From NCBI RefSeq assembly GCF_019343475.1, contig NZ_CP072453.1, positions 3,100,001-3,164,000 on the forward strand: a stretch of 64,000 bases of DNA, in the 5' to 3' direction. The notes below the pieces were generated by a model that worked only from the letters and a program-made list of their open reading frames with translations, made no database searches and was not told where the DNA came from. Of this stretch, positions 1 through 8,530 are shown piece by piece. How positions within the stretch are numbered: position 1 is the first letter of the stretch; every line of letters begins with the position of its first letter. The translations under genes and the position numbers were made by a program. This DNA is from Providencia sp. R33. GTDB lineage: Bacteria > Pseudomonadota > Gammaproteobacteria > Enterobacterales > Enterobacteriaceae.

Positions 1-1273
1 TGAGCATGTACACACTCACAATACCGCAACGAATCTTAGCGCATTAAATGATTATGAATATCACCCTGAGCATAATGCGATTTCTGCGACCGTGGCAGAT
101 CCTGACGTTCAACTCTATCGCCGTGCCAATGGTGAGGTGGCTATTCGCAATGAGATCTGGGTGATCCCAACGGTAGGTTGTGTCAACGCCCTCGCCCGTA
201 AAATGATCGACCGTTTCCAAAAACAAAATAGCAACGCGACTGATATTGATGGAGTGTATTTATACAACCACACCTTAGGCTGCTCCCAATTGGGGGACGA
301 TCACTTAACCACCCGCACAATTTTGCAAGATATGGTAAAGCACCCGAATGCAGGGGGCGTATTAGTGATTGGACTTGGCTGCGAAAATAACCAAGTTGCC
401 GCCTTTAAAGAAACTCTCGGTGAATTTGATGCAGACCGCGTTAAGTTTATGGTGTGCCAACAATTAGAAGATGAAATTGAAGCAGGTGTTGAGCATCTTA
501 ACGAACTTTATCAAGTTGTTAGGCAAGATAAACGTGTCGCAGGCAAACTCAGTGAAGTGAAATTTGGCCTCGAATGTGGCGGATCCGATGGGTTATCGGG
601 GATCACCGCAAACCCATTATTAGGCTGTTTTTCTGACTTTTTGGTGAGCCATAACGGGACGACTGTATTAACCGAAGTGCCTGAAATGTTTGGCGCAGAA
701 CAAATTTTAATGAACCATTGCCATGATGAAGAAACGTTTGAAAAAACAGTCGAGATGATCAACGATTTCAAACAGTATTTTATCGCCCATGATCAGCCGA
801 TTTATGAAAATCCATCTCCGGGAAATAAAGCGGGCGGTATTTCGACCCTTGAAGAAAAATCCCTCGGCTGTACACAAAAAGCGGGCACCAGCCAAGTCAT
901 GGATGTCTTGAAATACGGTGAACGCCTAACAACACCAGGCTTTAACTTATTGAGTGCACCGGGTAACGATGCCATTGCCACCAGTGCTTTGGGTGCAGCA
1001 GGCTGCCATATGGTGTTGTTCACCACAGGCCGTGGCACACCTTATGGCGGTTTCGTACCTACCTTAAAGATTGCGACAAACAATGAATTAGCCACTAAAA
1101 AGCCCCACTGGATTGACTTTAACGCAGGCGCACTGTTAAACGGTAAATCCATGAACCAATTACTGGATGATTTTATTTTGCACGTCGTCAAAATCGTCAA
1201 TGGCGAACAGACCAAAAATGAAATCAATGATTTTCGTGAATTAGCGATTTTTAAAATGGGTGTCACGCTTTAA
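1..1273 (+). CDS. UxaA-family (altronate/galactarate-type) dehydratase, 5' partial
   Basis: The open frame runs in from the left edge; the first visible residues (EHVHTHN) are typical of the small N-terminal domain of altronate dehydratases, so the real start lies upstream and the internal ATG at position 92 is not it. The main body carries the family's metal-binding and glycine-rich segments (a GLGCENNQ motif and a CGGSDG stretch). Family members remove water from sugar acids such as D-altronate to give 2-keto-3-deoxy acids. The substrate here cannot be fixed: no uxaB or uxaC is visible. An RpiR regulator and a PTS operon follow, but a hairpin separates them, so it may belong to an upstream operon. 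Family is confident, substrate is not. Confidence 0.85.
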   Translation, partial: EHVHTHNTATNLSALNDYEYHPEHNAISATVADPDVQLYRRANGEVAIRNEIWVIPTVGCVNALARKMIDRFQKQNSNATDIDGVYLYNHTLGCSQLGDDHLTTRTILQDMVKHPNAGGVLVIGLGCENNQVAAFKETLGEFDADRVKFMVCQQLEDEIEAGVEHLNELYQVVRQDKRVAGKLSEVKFGLECGGSDGLSGITANPLLGCFSDFLVSHNGTTVLTEVPEMFGAEQILMNHCHDEETFEKTVEMINDFKQYFIAHDQPIYENPSPGNKAGGISTLEEKSLGCTQKAGTSQVMDVLKYGERLTTPGFNLLSAPGNDAIATSALGAAGCHMVLFTTGRGTPYGGFVPTLKIATNNELATKKPHWIDFNAGALLNGKSMNQLLDDFILHVVKIVNGEQTKNEINDFRELAIFKMGVTL

Positions 1274-1283
1274 TTTCAAGCAC

Positions 1284-1318
1284 ATCCCTATTGTTTTACA
1301 TATGTGGGCAATAGGGAT
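1284..1318 (+). terminator. Hairpin after the UxaA-family gene
   Basis: Perfect 10-bp inverted repeat (ATCCCTATTG / CAATAGGGAT) with a 15-nt loop, 11 nt after the stop codon. The following sequence is only weakly T-rich, so termination is likely but not certain. Confidence 0.5.
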
Positions 1319-1464
1319 CCCTCTTCGTATTTTCCCCTGTATACAAATTATCAGCCATTGTTATTCGTTCGCGCACAATAAAGAAAAGTCATCATTTCGC
1401 TATTTTTAAGATATGGTAGGATCACGCTGAGATAACGATTTTCAATTTATTAGCAAGGTGAACG

Positions 1465-2316
1465 ATGATAGATCTAAAACTTAGGGAAGCCAGAGACAGC
1501 CTATCAACCAAGGAAAAGCAGGTCGCTGAATACATTATTGCTAATAAAAAAAATATGCAAAGCATCAGTATTCAATCCCTAGCCCAAGAAAACAAAGTCA
1601 GCACGACAACTATCTTACGCCTGTGCCATAAGCTCGGTTACCAAGGCTTTAGCGAGCTTAAAATCGATTTAATTTCATCAATTAACAACAAATCATATGG
1701 CACGCTGCTGCAAGAAGACATTGATATCAATGACTCGATGGAAACGGTGAATTTTAAAGTCAGCCAAATCGAAAAATCGTCAATAGAAGAAACGTGTGCC
1801 TTAGTTAATCTCAATGCATTTGCACAAGCTAACGAGCTCATTAGCAAAAGCAAAAAAATTGTCATTTACGGTGCGGGGAGCAGTGGGTTAGTTGCCAAAG
1901 AGTTTGAATATCAACTTATTAAAATCAAAAAAGACGTTAATTGCCACCTCGACTACAGCATTCAATTTAGCATCGTAAATACGTTGGATAAAAACGACTT
2001 AGTGATTGTGATTTCCCATTCAGGGGAAAACCACGAGTGCATTAAGTTACTCACTTTAGCGCGTGAATTGCAGGTGCCAACCATTGCTATCACCAAGATG
2101 GGTCAAAGCTCAGTCTCTTCCTTAGCAGAAACCATTTTGCATACCACATCAACCGAAAATATCTCACGAATTATCCCTATTCGCTCAAAAATTTCACAGC
2201 TGACAGTTATTAATATGTTGATTACTAACCTGTTTATTAATCAGTATGATGAGCGTATCCAAAAGCAAATTAGCACCCGCGCAGAGCGTTTCTCACGCTT
2301 AAATAGCAACAATTAA
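1465..2316 (+). CDS. MurR/RpiR-family transcriptional regulator
   Basis: This 283-aa protein has an N-terminal helix-turn-helix domain of the RpiR type (about residues 1-75, with VSTTTILRLCHKLGYQGF as the recognition region). A C-terminal SIS sugar-phosphate-binding domain (about 110-250, with IYGAGSSG and VISHSGEN phosphosugar loops) follows. Such proteins sense a phosphorylated sugar and repress or activate nearby catabolic genes. It sits just upstream of a mannose-family PTS operon on the same strand, so that operon is the expected target and the PTS product the expected ligand. An AAGGTG ribosome site precedes the ATG. The actual effector is unknown. Confidence 0.9.
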   Translation: MIDLKLREARDSLSTKEKQVAEYIIANKKNMQSISIQSLAQENKVSTTTILRLCHKLGYQGFSELKIDLISSINNKSYGTLLQEDIDINDSMETVNFKVSQIEKSSIEETCALVNLNAFAQANELISKSKKIVIYGAGSSGLVAKEFEYQLIKIKKDVNCHLDYSIQFSIVNTLDKNDLVIVISHSGENHECIKLLTLARELQVPTIAITKMGQSSVSSLAETILHTTSTENISRIIPIRSKISQLTVINMLITNLFINQYDERIQKQISTRAERFSRLNSNN

Positions 2317-2340
2317 TTTTTATTTCTCTTCTTTATCTTC

Positions 2341-2368
2341 TCGAGGTGGCGCGATGTCGCCACTTCGA
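2341..2368 (+). promoter_or_regulatory. Strong GC-rich hairpin between rpiR-type gene and PTS operon
   Basis: An 11-bp stem (TCGAGGTGGCG / CGCCACTTCGA, one G-T pair) with a 6-nt loop lies 25 nt after the regulator's stop. No T-run follows on either strand, so it is not a textbook terminator. It could be an operator dyad or an mRNA processing/attenuation element for the PTS genes. Confidence 0.4.
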
Positions 2369-2502
2369 TCTCGCTCACAAAACTGATCCTTTCTTACTCG
2401 CTTACTCTTTCCATTCGCCCTTTTTGTGATATTGTTACTTAAAAATAAATATATAAAAGTAATTTTATTACTAAAATAAAAACGAGATACAAAGGGGAAA
2501 AA

Positions 2503-2934
2503 ATGAGCTCTCAACTACCCATCATACTGGCAAGCCATGGCCCTTTTGCACAAGGGTTACTGGAATGTGCAGAAATGCTAATTGGCACTCAGGAAGATAT
2601 CAGCGTGATATCCATCCAACGAGAAAGCAATATCAATGAAGTCAAAAAGCAGTTATTCGATACCTATCAACAAATCAACCAAGGCAATGGTGTTCTCATT
2701 TTAGTTGACCTGCTCGGTGGTTCGCCATGCAACTTAGCCAGCGAACTAGTGTTAACACAAAATGATGTTGCGCTGTATTGCGGGATCAACGTCCCTACTT
2801 TCCTTGAAATTTTAAGTAACCGTGATTTGCCTTTACATAAAATTCATCAAGTTATCACTGACGTGTTCCCAGACAGCTGCATTAATGTAAGTGAACAACT
2901 TAAACCTTTAATTCAAGATGAAAACGAACTTTAG
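2503..2934 (+). CDS. Mannose-family PTS IIA component
   Basis: A 143-aa EIIA-Man-type domain that accepts phosphate from HPr and passes it to IIB. The N-terminal ILASHGPFAQGL motif places the phosphorylated histidine at H12; the LVDLLGGSPCN segment is also family-typical. It is a stand-alone IIA rather than the IIAB fusion of E. coli ManX. It is first of four clustered PTS genes with a good AAAGGGG ribosome site, and IIB starts 9 bp after its stop. Mannose-family systems carry hexoses, amino sugars or sugar acids; the substrate cannot be read from IIA. Confidence 0.93.
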   Translation: MSSQLPIILASHGPFAQGLLECAEMLIGTQEDISVISIQRESNINEVKKQLFDTYQQINQGNGVLILVDLLGGSPCNLASELVLTQNDVALYCGINVPTFLEILSNRDLPLHKIHQVITDVFPDSCINVSEQLKPLIQDENEL

Positions 2935-2943
2935 GAGTTAACC

Positions 2944-3417
2944 ATGCCAATTAATGTTGCTCGTATAGATGACAGACTGATCCACGGACAAGTGATTACC
3001 ACGTGGGTAAAAAACTTCGATATTGAACAAGTCATTATCGTGAATGACAAAGTTGCCAGCGATAGCGTACAGCAATCTGTGCTCACCATGGCTGCACCAC
3101 CAGACTTGAAAGTAGTGGTTTTTGGTGTTGATAAATTTATCGATGTCTTGAAAAAAGCCGAAATCAAACGCCGCACCATGCTGCTTTTCACCAACAGCGT
3201 CGATGTGAACAAACTGGTTGAGAATGGCTTAAAACTTGAAAAACTCAATGTCGGCGGCATGCGGATGCAAGAAGGTCGCCGCAATTTATCCCGCGCCGTT
3301 GCGGTGACACCTGAAGAAGAACAAGCATTTAAGTCGTTAATCAACAACAACGTGGCCGTTGAAATTCAGATGGTACCAAAAGACCCGATTGTTGAATTGA
3401 AAACATTACTCAATTAA
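2944..3417 (+). CDS. Mannose-family PTS IIB component
   Basis: This 157-aa protein starts with the family signature IDDRLIHGQV, giving the phosphorylated histidine H14. It takes phosphate from the upstream IIA and transfers it to sugar passing through IIC/IID. An AGGAG ribosome site lies 6 nt before the ATG and the gap to IIA is 9 bp, so the two are co-translated. The length is normal for a free-standing IIB. The partner channel genes follow directly. Confidence 0.93.
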   Translation: MPINVARIDDRLIHGQVITTWVKNFDIEQVIIVNDKVASDSVQQSVLTMAAPPDLKVVVFGVDKFIDVLKKAEIKRRTMLLFTNSVDVNKLVENGLKLEKLNVGGMRMQEGRRNLSRAVAVTPEEEQAFKSLINNNVAVEIQMVPKDPIVELKTLLN

Positions 3418-3462
3418 TTCATTTATTTATGCTTATTTTGGCTAATAAGCAAGGAGCCTATT

Positions 3463-4254
3463 ATGTTGGTTGAGGCCATTTTAATCGCAATTTGGGCGGG
3501 GATTTGTTCGCTGGATGATGTTGGTCCACAAATGCTCCGACGCCCACTGTTAACGGGTACTGTCGCCGGTATTATTATGGGCGATATGGTTCAAGGGTTA
3601 GCTATTAGTGCCACATTAGAGTTAATGTGGATGGGTATTGGTAACGTCGGCGCATACTCTGCACCTGATATTATTGCCGGTTCAATTATTGGTGTTGCGC
3701 TGGGTATTGCTTCAAATGGAGGGATTGCAGCGGGTATTGCCCTCGCCGTTCCTGTCTCCATTTTGTGTCAGCAATTACTGATCATTTGGCGCTCGTTTGC
3801 CAGTTTCTTAAACGTCTGGGCCAGTAAATCGATACTCGATGGTAACTACAGCGGCTTAACGAAAGTCCATTATTTTTCAACGCCATTGTGGTTTTTCATT
3901 CGCGCCATTCCCTGTTTTATTGCCGTCTACTTCGGTAGTGACTTAGTCAACAGTATCTTAAATGCCGTTCCAGAAAGCATCCTCACAGGCATGGGTGTCG
4001 CTTCTAAACTAATCCCTGCCGTCGGTATTTGTATCCTGTTATTGATGTTACTCAAAGGCAGAATGTGGTTCTTTTTCTTACTCGGATTCATGCTTACCAC
4101 TTATTTAAAACTGCCAATCATTCCAATTACTTTTATCGCCCTAGCTTTCGCCGTTCTGTATGACATGGCGTTCGCTAATGGCATGCGCCAAGCACCAGAA
4201 GAAAAAGCGACTCAAACCTCCCAGAAAAACGAAGAAGAGGAGTATGACCTATGA
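3463..4254 (+). CDS. Mannose-family PTS IIC membrane component
   Basis: A 263-aa polytopic inner-membrane protein with long hydrophobic stretches from residue 1 to about 240 and a charged cytoplasmic tail. The segment DDVGPQMLRRPLLTGTVAG and the repeated Gly-rich helices are characteristic of EIIC of the mannose/sorbose family. With IID it forms the sugar-translocating channel. Its stop overlaps the IID start by 4 bp (ATGA), which indicates translational coupling. Confidence 0.92.
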   Translation: MLVEAILIAIWAGICSLDDVGPQMLRRPLLTGTVAGIIMGDMVQGLAISATLELMWMGIGNVGAYSAPDIIAGSIIGVALGIASNGGIAAGIALAVPVSILCQQLLIIWRSFASFLNVWASKSILDGNYSGLTKVHYFSTPLWFFIRAIPCFIAVYFGSDLVNSILNAVPESILTGMGVASKLIPAVGICILLLMLLKGRMWFFFLLGFMLTTYLKLPIIPITFIALAFAVLYDMAFANGMRQAPEEKATQTSQKNEEEEYDL

Positions 4255-5102
4255 CCGATATCACTACCGATACTGTTTCAGATACGGCTTCTGAACAGAA
4301 AAAACTCACGAAAAAAGAGTTAAATGGGATGTTTTGGCGAATTCAGACCATGTCATTTTCCTATAACTACGAAAAGCTGCAAACCATTGGTTTTGCCCAT
4401 TGCATGGTGCCTGTTCTCGATAAGCTGTATGAAAAAGCCGACCAAGAAACACGTATTAAAGCAATGCAGCGCCACTTTGAATTCTTTAATACCCAAATTA
4501 ACGCAGGGGCACTGATCCTCGGTGTGACTGCGGCATTAGAAGAAAAAACTACCGAAGAAGAAAAAGAAGCCGTTGTTTCCGTAAAAGCAGGCCTCATGGG
4601 CCCTTTTGCGGGGCTTGGAGACAGCTTATTGAAGTTTACGTGGCTGCCAATCTGCGGAAGTATCGGTGCGGCCTTTGCACTTCAAGGCAATATTATTGGC
4701 CCGATACTGATGTTCCTGCTGTTTAACATCGTCAACATCGGTACCAAATATTTCTTTATTCATTACGGCTATAACAAAGGGGTTGATTTAATCGAGCAGT
4801 CGAAAAAATCAAATATCATTCAACGTATTACCAATATAGCGAACGTCGTCGGGGTGATGGTCCTAGGCTCTTTGATAGCCACCACCGTCAAACTCTCCAC
4901 CCCACTAACCATTGCCGTGGGTGAACAGTCCATCAAAGTACAAGAGATGTTTGACAAAGTTATCCCTAACTTACTAACCCTATTATTTGCACTCGGGATT
5001 TTCTTCCTCGTACGTCGATTACAAGGAAAACATACAGTTGCACTGATTGTGGCCATTATGGTTCTCGGCGTGGTGTGTTCTATGTTTGGAATTTTAGGAT
5101 GA
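4251..5102 (+). CDS. Mannose-family PTS IID membrane component
   Basis: A 283-aa EIID protein. A cytoplasmic N-terminal half carries the family-typical FWRIQTMSFSYNYEKLQ and GLMGPFAGLGDSL motifs, and three or so transmembrane helices lie toward the C-terminus. It associates with IIC to form the transport channel. The start overlaps IIC by 4 bp, and the phosphatase gene follows after only 13 bp with an AAGGAA ribosome site, so the phosphatase is part of this operon. Confidence 0.92.
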   Translation: MTDITTDTVSDTASEQKKLTKKELNGMFWRIQTMSFSYNYEKLQTIGFAHCMVPVLDKLYEKADQETRIKAMQRHFEFFNTQINAGALILGVTAALEEKTTEEEKEAVVSVKAGLMGPFAGLGDSLLKFTWLPICGSIGAAFALQGNIIGPILMFLLFNIVNIGTKYFFIHYGYNKGVDLIEQSKKSNIIQRITNIANVVGVMVLGSLIATTVKLSTPLTIAVGEQSIKVQEMFDKVIPNLLTLLFALGIFFLVRRLQGKHTVALIVAIMVLGVVCSMFGILG

Positions 5103-5115
5103 TTAAGGAAAATAT

Positions 5116-6159
5116 ATGGAAATCGCAGTAAATCGAATTGACGCGTCCACGCTGGAAATTAAATTCAGTGAAATACCCAGCTCACCAGCGGCTTTATATT
5201 GGACAGATGAGGCGAATATACAAATTCGCCCTGAGAATTTTATTACCGATAAATTGAAAAGCGCACTGACCGTGCACGACCCTTTAAATGCCAAACAACG
5301 TATTTATTTTATCTTGCAAACCGAAAGTGGGTGCCAACTGTTCGCTGAACGAACCTTGCCCATTGAAGGGTTAAATAACTTTCGTGACTTTGGGGGTTAT
5401 ACCACAACGGAAGGGAGACAGGTTAAATGGGGGATGTTATATCGCTCGAACCATCTGTTTAATTTAAGTGAGCAGGCCAAAAATTATCTTTCTCACCTCG
5501 GTATTAAAAGTATTATTGATTATCGAACTCAAAATGAAATCAATAAATTCCCTAACTGCCCTATTGGTGAAGATAAAACCTATCATTTAGATGCAACGGC
5601 ACAAACCGCAGAACTTGCAGCGCAGTTTGCGGCCTCGCCAGACAATGAAGATAAAGCGTTAATTGAAAGTGTTATCCACCATATTCCCAAAGAAATGGTT
5701 AACGGTGATGGACTGCAAATATTGGAGCAATATCGCCAATTTGTTATCAGCGAGAAATCTAAAATTGCCTTCCACCAAATGATTAAAGTATTGCTCGATG
5801 AACATAATAGTCCGAGTATTCAACACTGTAGAGGTGGTAAGGACCGAACAGGTTATGGTGCTTTGCTGATCCTTTCAATGTTGGGCGTACCCAAGGAAAC
5901 CATTGTGCAAGACTATATGGTAACGCATTTTAATCGGCTTGCACGTAATGAAATTAAAATGTCAGGCTATCGAAAGATCACACAAGACCAAAATGTTTTG
6001 GATTATTTGCTTTCATTAATTGATACCAAAGAGGCGTTTATTATTGAGGTCTTTAAGGCAATGGAAGAAATCTCAGGCTCAGTTGAAGCTTATATTAAAA
6101 ATGAGCTTAAATTTACCGATGACGATATCAAAAAATTGAAAACCATTTATTTAGATTAA
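5116..6159 (+). CDS. Cys-based tyrosine-phosphatase-like protein linked to a PTS
   Basis: This 347-aa protein has an N-terminal region of about 80 residues of unclear fold. A Y_phosphatase3-type domain follows, opening with the LNNFRDFGGY motif (about 87-95) and carrying the catalytic loop HCRGGKDRTG with nucleophile C238 and R244. The family includes protein tyrosine and phosphoinositide phosphatases. Being last in a PTS operon, it may instead act on the imported sugar phosphate or on a PTS component; this is inference. No signal peptide is visible, so it should be cytoplasmic. The fold is confident, the substrate unknown. Confidence 0.85.
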   Translation: MEIAVNRIDASTLEIKFSEIPSSPAALYWTDEANIQIRPENFITDKLKSALTVHDPLNAKQRIYFILQTESGCQLFAERTLPIEGLNNFRDFGGYTTTEGRQVKWGMLYRSNHLFNLSEQAKNYLSHLGIKSIIDYRTQNEINKFPNCPIGEDKTYHLDATAQTAELAAQFAASPDNEDKALIESVIHHIPKEMVNGDGLQILEQYRQFVISEKSKIAFHQMIKVLLDEHNSPSIQHCRGGKDRTGYGALLILSMLGVPKETIVQDYMVTHFNRLARNEIKMSGYRKITQDQNVLDYLLSLIDTKEAFIIEVFKAMEEISGSVEAYIKNELKFTDDDIKKLKTIYLD

Positions 6160-6236
6160 TTTCTATTTAAATAAAAAATTAAAATTGATTAATTTAGCTG
6201 ATTAAACGCTAGGGAAATTAATTTTCAAAAAATGAC

Positions 6237-6274
6237 AAAATAGCCACACTGGATCATTCCTTGTGGCTATTTTT
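6237..6274. terminator. Bidirectional terminator between phosphatase gene and araD
   Basis: 12-bp stem AAAATAGCCACA / TGTGGCTATTTT with a 13-nt loop and T-runs on both strands. It lies between two convergent genes and can serve both. Confidence 0.85.
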
Positions 6275-6357
6275 ATTTAAAAAATAGTGATAATGATTTA
6301 ATTCCTAGAAATATTATCAACTATTTTTATTATGTTTAAATATGAATTATTAAAGAT

Positions 6358-7056
6358 TTACTTCTGGCCATAATACGCATTTTTGCCGTGCTTGCGTAAA
6401 TAATGTTTATCTAAAAGTTCTTGCTGCATTGCGCCCACCGCAGGCTGTAATTGGCGAGTAAATAAGTTCATATAGGCAATCTCTTCCAAAACGACTGCAT
6501 TATGCACGGCGTTATCAGGGCTCGTTCCCCATGCAAAAGGGCCATGGCTATTGACCAATACTGCAGGGACATCTTTTGCTGTAATGCCTTTTTCTTTAAA
6601 GGTTTCAATAATGACATTACCCGTTTCCCTTTCATAATCACCGGCAATTTCACTTTCAGTCATTAAACGCGTACACGGAATTTCACCGTAAAAATAGTCA
6701 GCGTGTGTGGTGCCTAACGCACTTAATGGTTGCCCTGCTTGCGCCCAAATGGTTGCGTGGCGCGAGTGAGTATGCACAATGCCACCGATTTCAGGAAATG
6801 CCTTGTAAAGGGCTAAATGGGTGTCTGTATCAGAAGAGGGACGGTATTTCCCTTCCACCACTTTCCCCGTTTCTAATGAAACGACGACCATGTCTTCTGC
6901 CTGCATAGTTTCATAATCCACACCCGACGGCTTAATCACCATCAGACCCGCTTCACGGTCAATCCCACTGACATTTCCCCAAGTGAACGTCACTAAGTTG
7001 TGTTTTGGTAAAGCAAGGTTCGCTTCAAAGACTTGTTGTTTGAGTTTTTCTAACAT
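6358..7056 (-). CDS. araD: L-ribulose-5-phosphate 4-epimerase
   Basis: This 232-aa class II aldolase-fold enzyme interconverts L-ribulose 5-phosphate and D-xylulose 5-phosphate. All metal/catalytic residues known from the E. coli enzyme are at the same positions: D76, H95, H97 and H171. Length matches AraD/UlaF/SgbE (about 231 aa), and sequence alone does not separate these paralogues. No araA or araB is nearby. It is divergent from the DeoR gene and the ABC-epimerase-kinase operon, whose epimerase produces its substrate, so it probably completes that pathway rather than arabinose degradation. Confidence 0.9.
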   Translation of the reverse strand: MLEKLKQQVFEANLALPKHNLVTFTWGNVSGIDREAGLMVIKPSGVDYETMQAEDMVVVSLETGKVVEGKYRPSSDTDTHLALYKAFPEIGGIVHTHSRHATIWAQAGQPLSALGTTHADYFYGEIPCTRLMTESEIAGDYERETGNVIIETFKEKGITAKDVPAVLVNSHGPFAWGTSPDNAVHNAVVLEEIAYMNLFTRQLQPAVGAMQQELLDKHYLRKHGKNAYYGQK

Positions 7057-7510
7057 AATGATCCCCTAGCTATAAAATTTGCTTAAATATCAACAACAAA
7101 AATTTATTCTCTGGGTGTGTTTTGTGTGTTGATAACCTGTCTCTACCTATTAAGGTAAACAGATTTTGCTGATTTAAAAAGCAGCCACATTTACAAACTC
7201 GCAACAATTCAGGCCAAATCAGTCATACTCGGGCATGCTTAGTCATCTTTAGTCAATTTCATCGTGTGGTAAGGTGACCGAGTTAGACCAATCTTTTTTG
7301 CTTCTTATGAATAACGCGGAAAGATAAGGCAAATAACGAGATTAAAATCACAATTTTAATGTAACAAATTAATGTTTATTTCAAACATAAGCGGACTAGA
7401 TCACTATCAGATGCTTTGTTTTTTTCAAAAAGGGATTACTTGAATCCAGTCACGACAAAAAAAAAGTAACGCAGGCAGAATAAATATCGTGGAAAGAATA
7501 GGAGCTAAAA
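7057..7510. other. Divergent regulatory region between araD and the DeoR gene
   Basis: 454 bp without a gene. It must hold the promoters of araD (leftward) and the regulator (rightward). Visible content is a cluster of AGTCA repeats at 7221-7255 and otherwise AT-rich DNA. No convincing CRP box was found. Confidence 0.6.
7221..7255 (+). promoter_or_regulatory. Three AGTCA repeats, possible DeoR-family operator
   Basis: AGTCAT at 7221, AGTCAT at 7241 and AGTCAA at 7251, i.e. spacings of 20 and 10 bp on the same face of the helix. DeoR-family proteins often bind such direct repeats, and the position between araD and the DeoR gene fits. The assignment is inferred. Confidence 0.35.
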
Positions 7511-8323
7511 ATGTTACAAGCCGAACGACATAAATTAATTTGTTCCCATGTTGTGCAAAATGGTTCGGCGTTAGTGCGTGAATTAGCTCAGTTATGCTTA
7601 GTTTCCCAAGAAACAATTCGCCGCGATTTAACGGTGCTAGAACGTGAAAACCGGATTATTCGTAGCTTCGGCGGCGCCGTTGCTATTGACCAAGAAGAAA
7701 TGCCGATGGTCAACGTAATGCCATCCTCGGTCAAACTCAGTCAAATGGTTGATGGTGCAGAGTCTTTTCGCAAAAGAACTGAAGAACACCCTGATGCGAA
7801 AATGAAAATTTCCAAAGCTGCGCTGAAATTTATCCAGCCTGGCGACTGTATTATGTTAGATAACAGTAGTACATGCTGGTTTCTGGCAAGGCAAATTCCA
7901 GATATCGATATTACGGTGGTCACAAATTCCGTCAAAATTATCCAAGCCTTAGCGTGCCGCGACCGAGTACGTGTCATTGGGATTGGTGGTGAATATTCAG
8001 AGCGCCATGATGATTTCCATGGCCCAATCGCTGAAAGTATTATTCGTAGCTTTCAAATAAAAACATTATTTCTATCATGCCAAGGTTTTAATATTGAAAA
8101 TGGTATTCGTGATGGCAGCGAAATAAACTCAAAACTCAAAAATATTATGTTGCAAGTATCTGAGAATACCGTTTTGCTCGCAGATAACAGTAAGCTTGGG
8201 AAATATGCATTTAGCCAAGTTTGTACATTCGATGATATTAACGTACTCATTACCAATAAGCTGAATGATACTAATTTTCAAACGCAATTTCCGAATTTAA
8301 ATATTATCGAGTGCGATAAGTAA
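7511..8323 (+). CDS. DeoR-family sugar catabolism regulator
   Basis: A 270-aa protein with an N-terminal DeoR helix-turn-helix (about residues 5-58; VSQETIRRDLTVLERENRI is the recognition part) and a C-terminal sugar-phosphate sensor domain. The sensor has the usual LDNSSTCWFLA, VVTNS and LLADNSK motifs. It is placed between araD and the ABC importer operon, so it most likely represses both until a phosphorylated pentose intermediate accumulates. A GGAGC ribosome site precedes the ATG. The effector is not determined. Confidence 0.9.
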   Translation: MLQAERHKLICSHVVQNGSALVRELAQLCLVSQETIRRDLTVLERENRIIRSFGGAVAIDQEEMPMVNVMPSSVKLSQMVDGAESFRKRTEEHPDAKMKISKAALKFIQPGDCIMLDNSSTCWFLARQIPDIDITVVTNSVKIIQALACRDRVRVIGIGGEYSERHDDFHGPIAESIIRSFQIKTLFLSCQGFNIENGIRDGSEINSKLKNIMLQVSENTVLLADNSKLGKYAFSQVCTFDDINVLITNKLNDTNFQTQFPNLNIIECDK

Positions 8324-8530
8324 TTTATTAAAATATAAAAAGTCCGTAACCGTGATGTAAGTAAAATAATAATTGTTGATTTATTTTCTGTATTAAAAAA
8401 GTGCGGGGATATTATGCACCCATAATTCCTGAGCACCTAATTATAGGCATACCTAAATTCGATAATACCATTGACCCTACGTTGATGAGATAGCCGATTT
8501 TAGTATCCATCTACACTAAGGAATACAACT

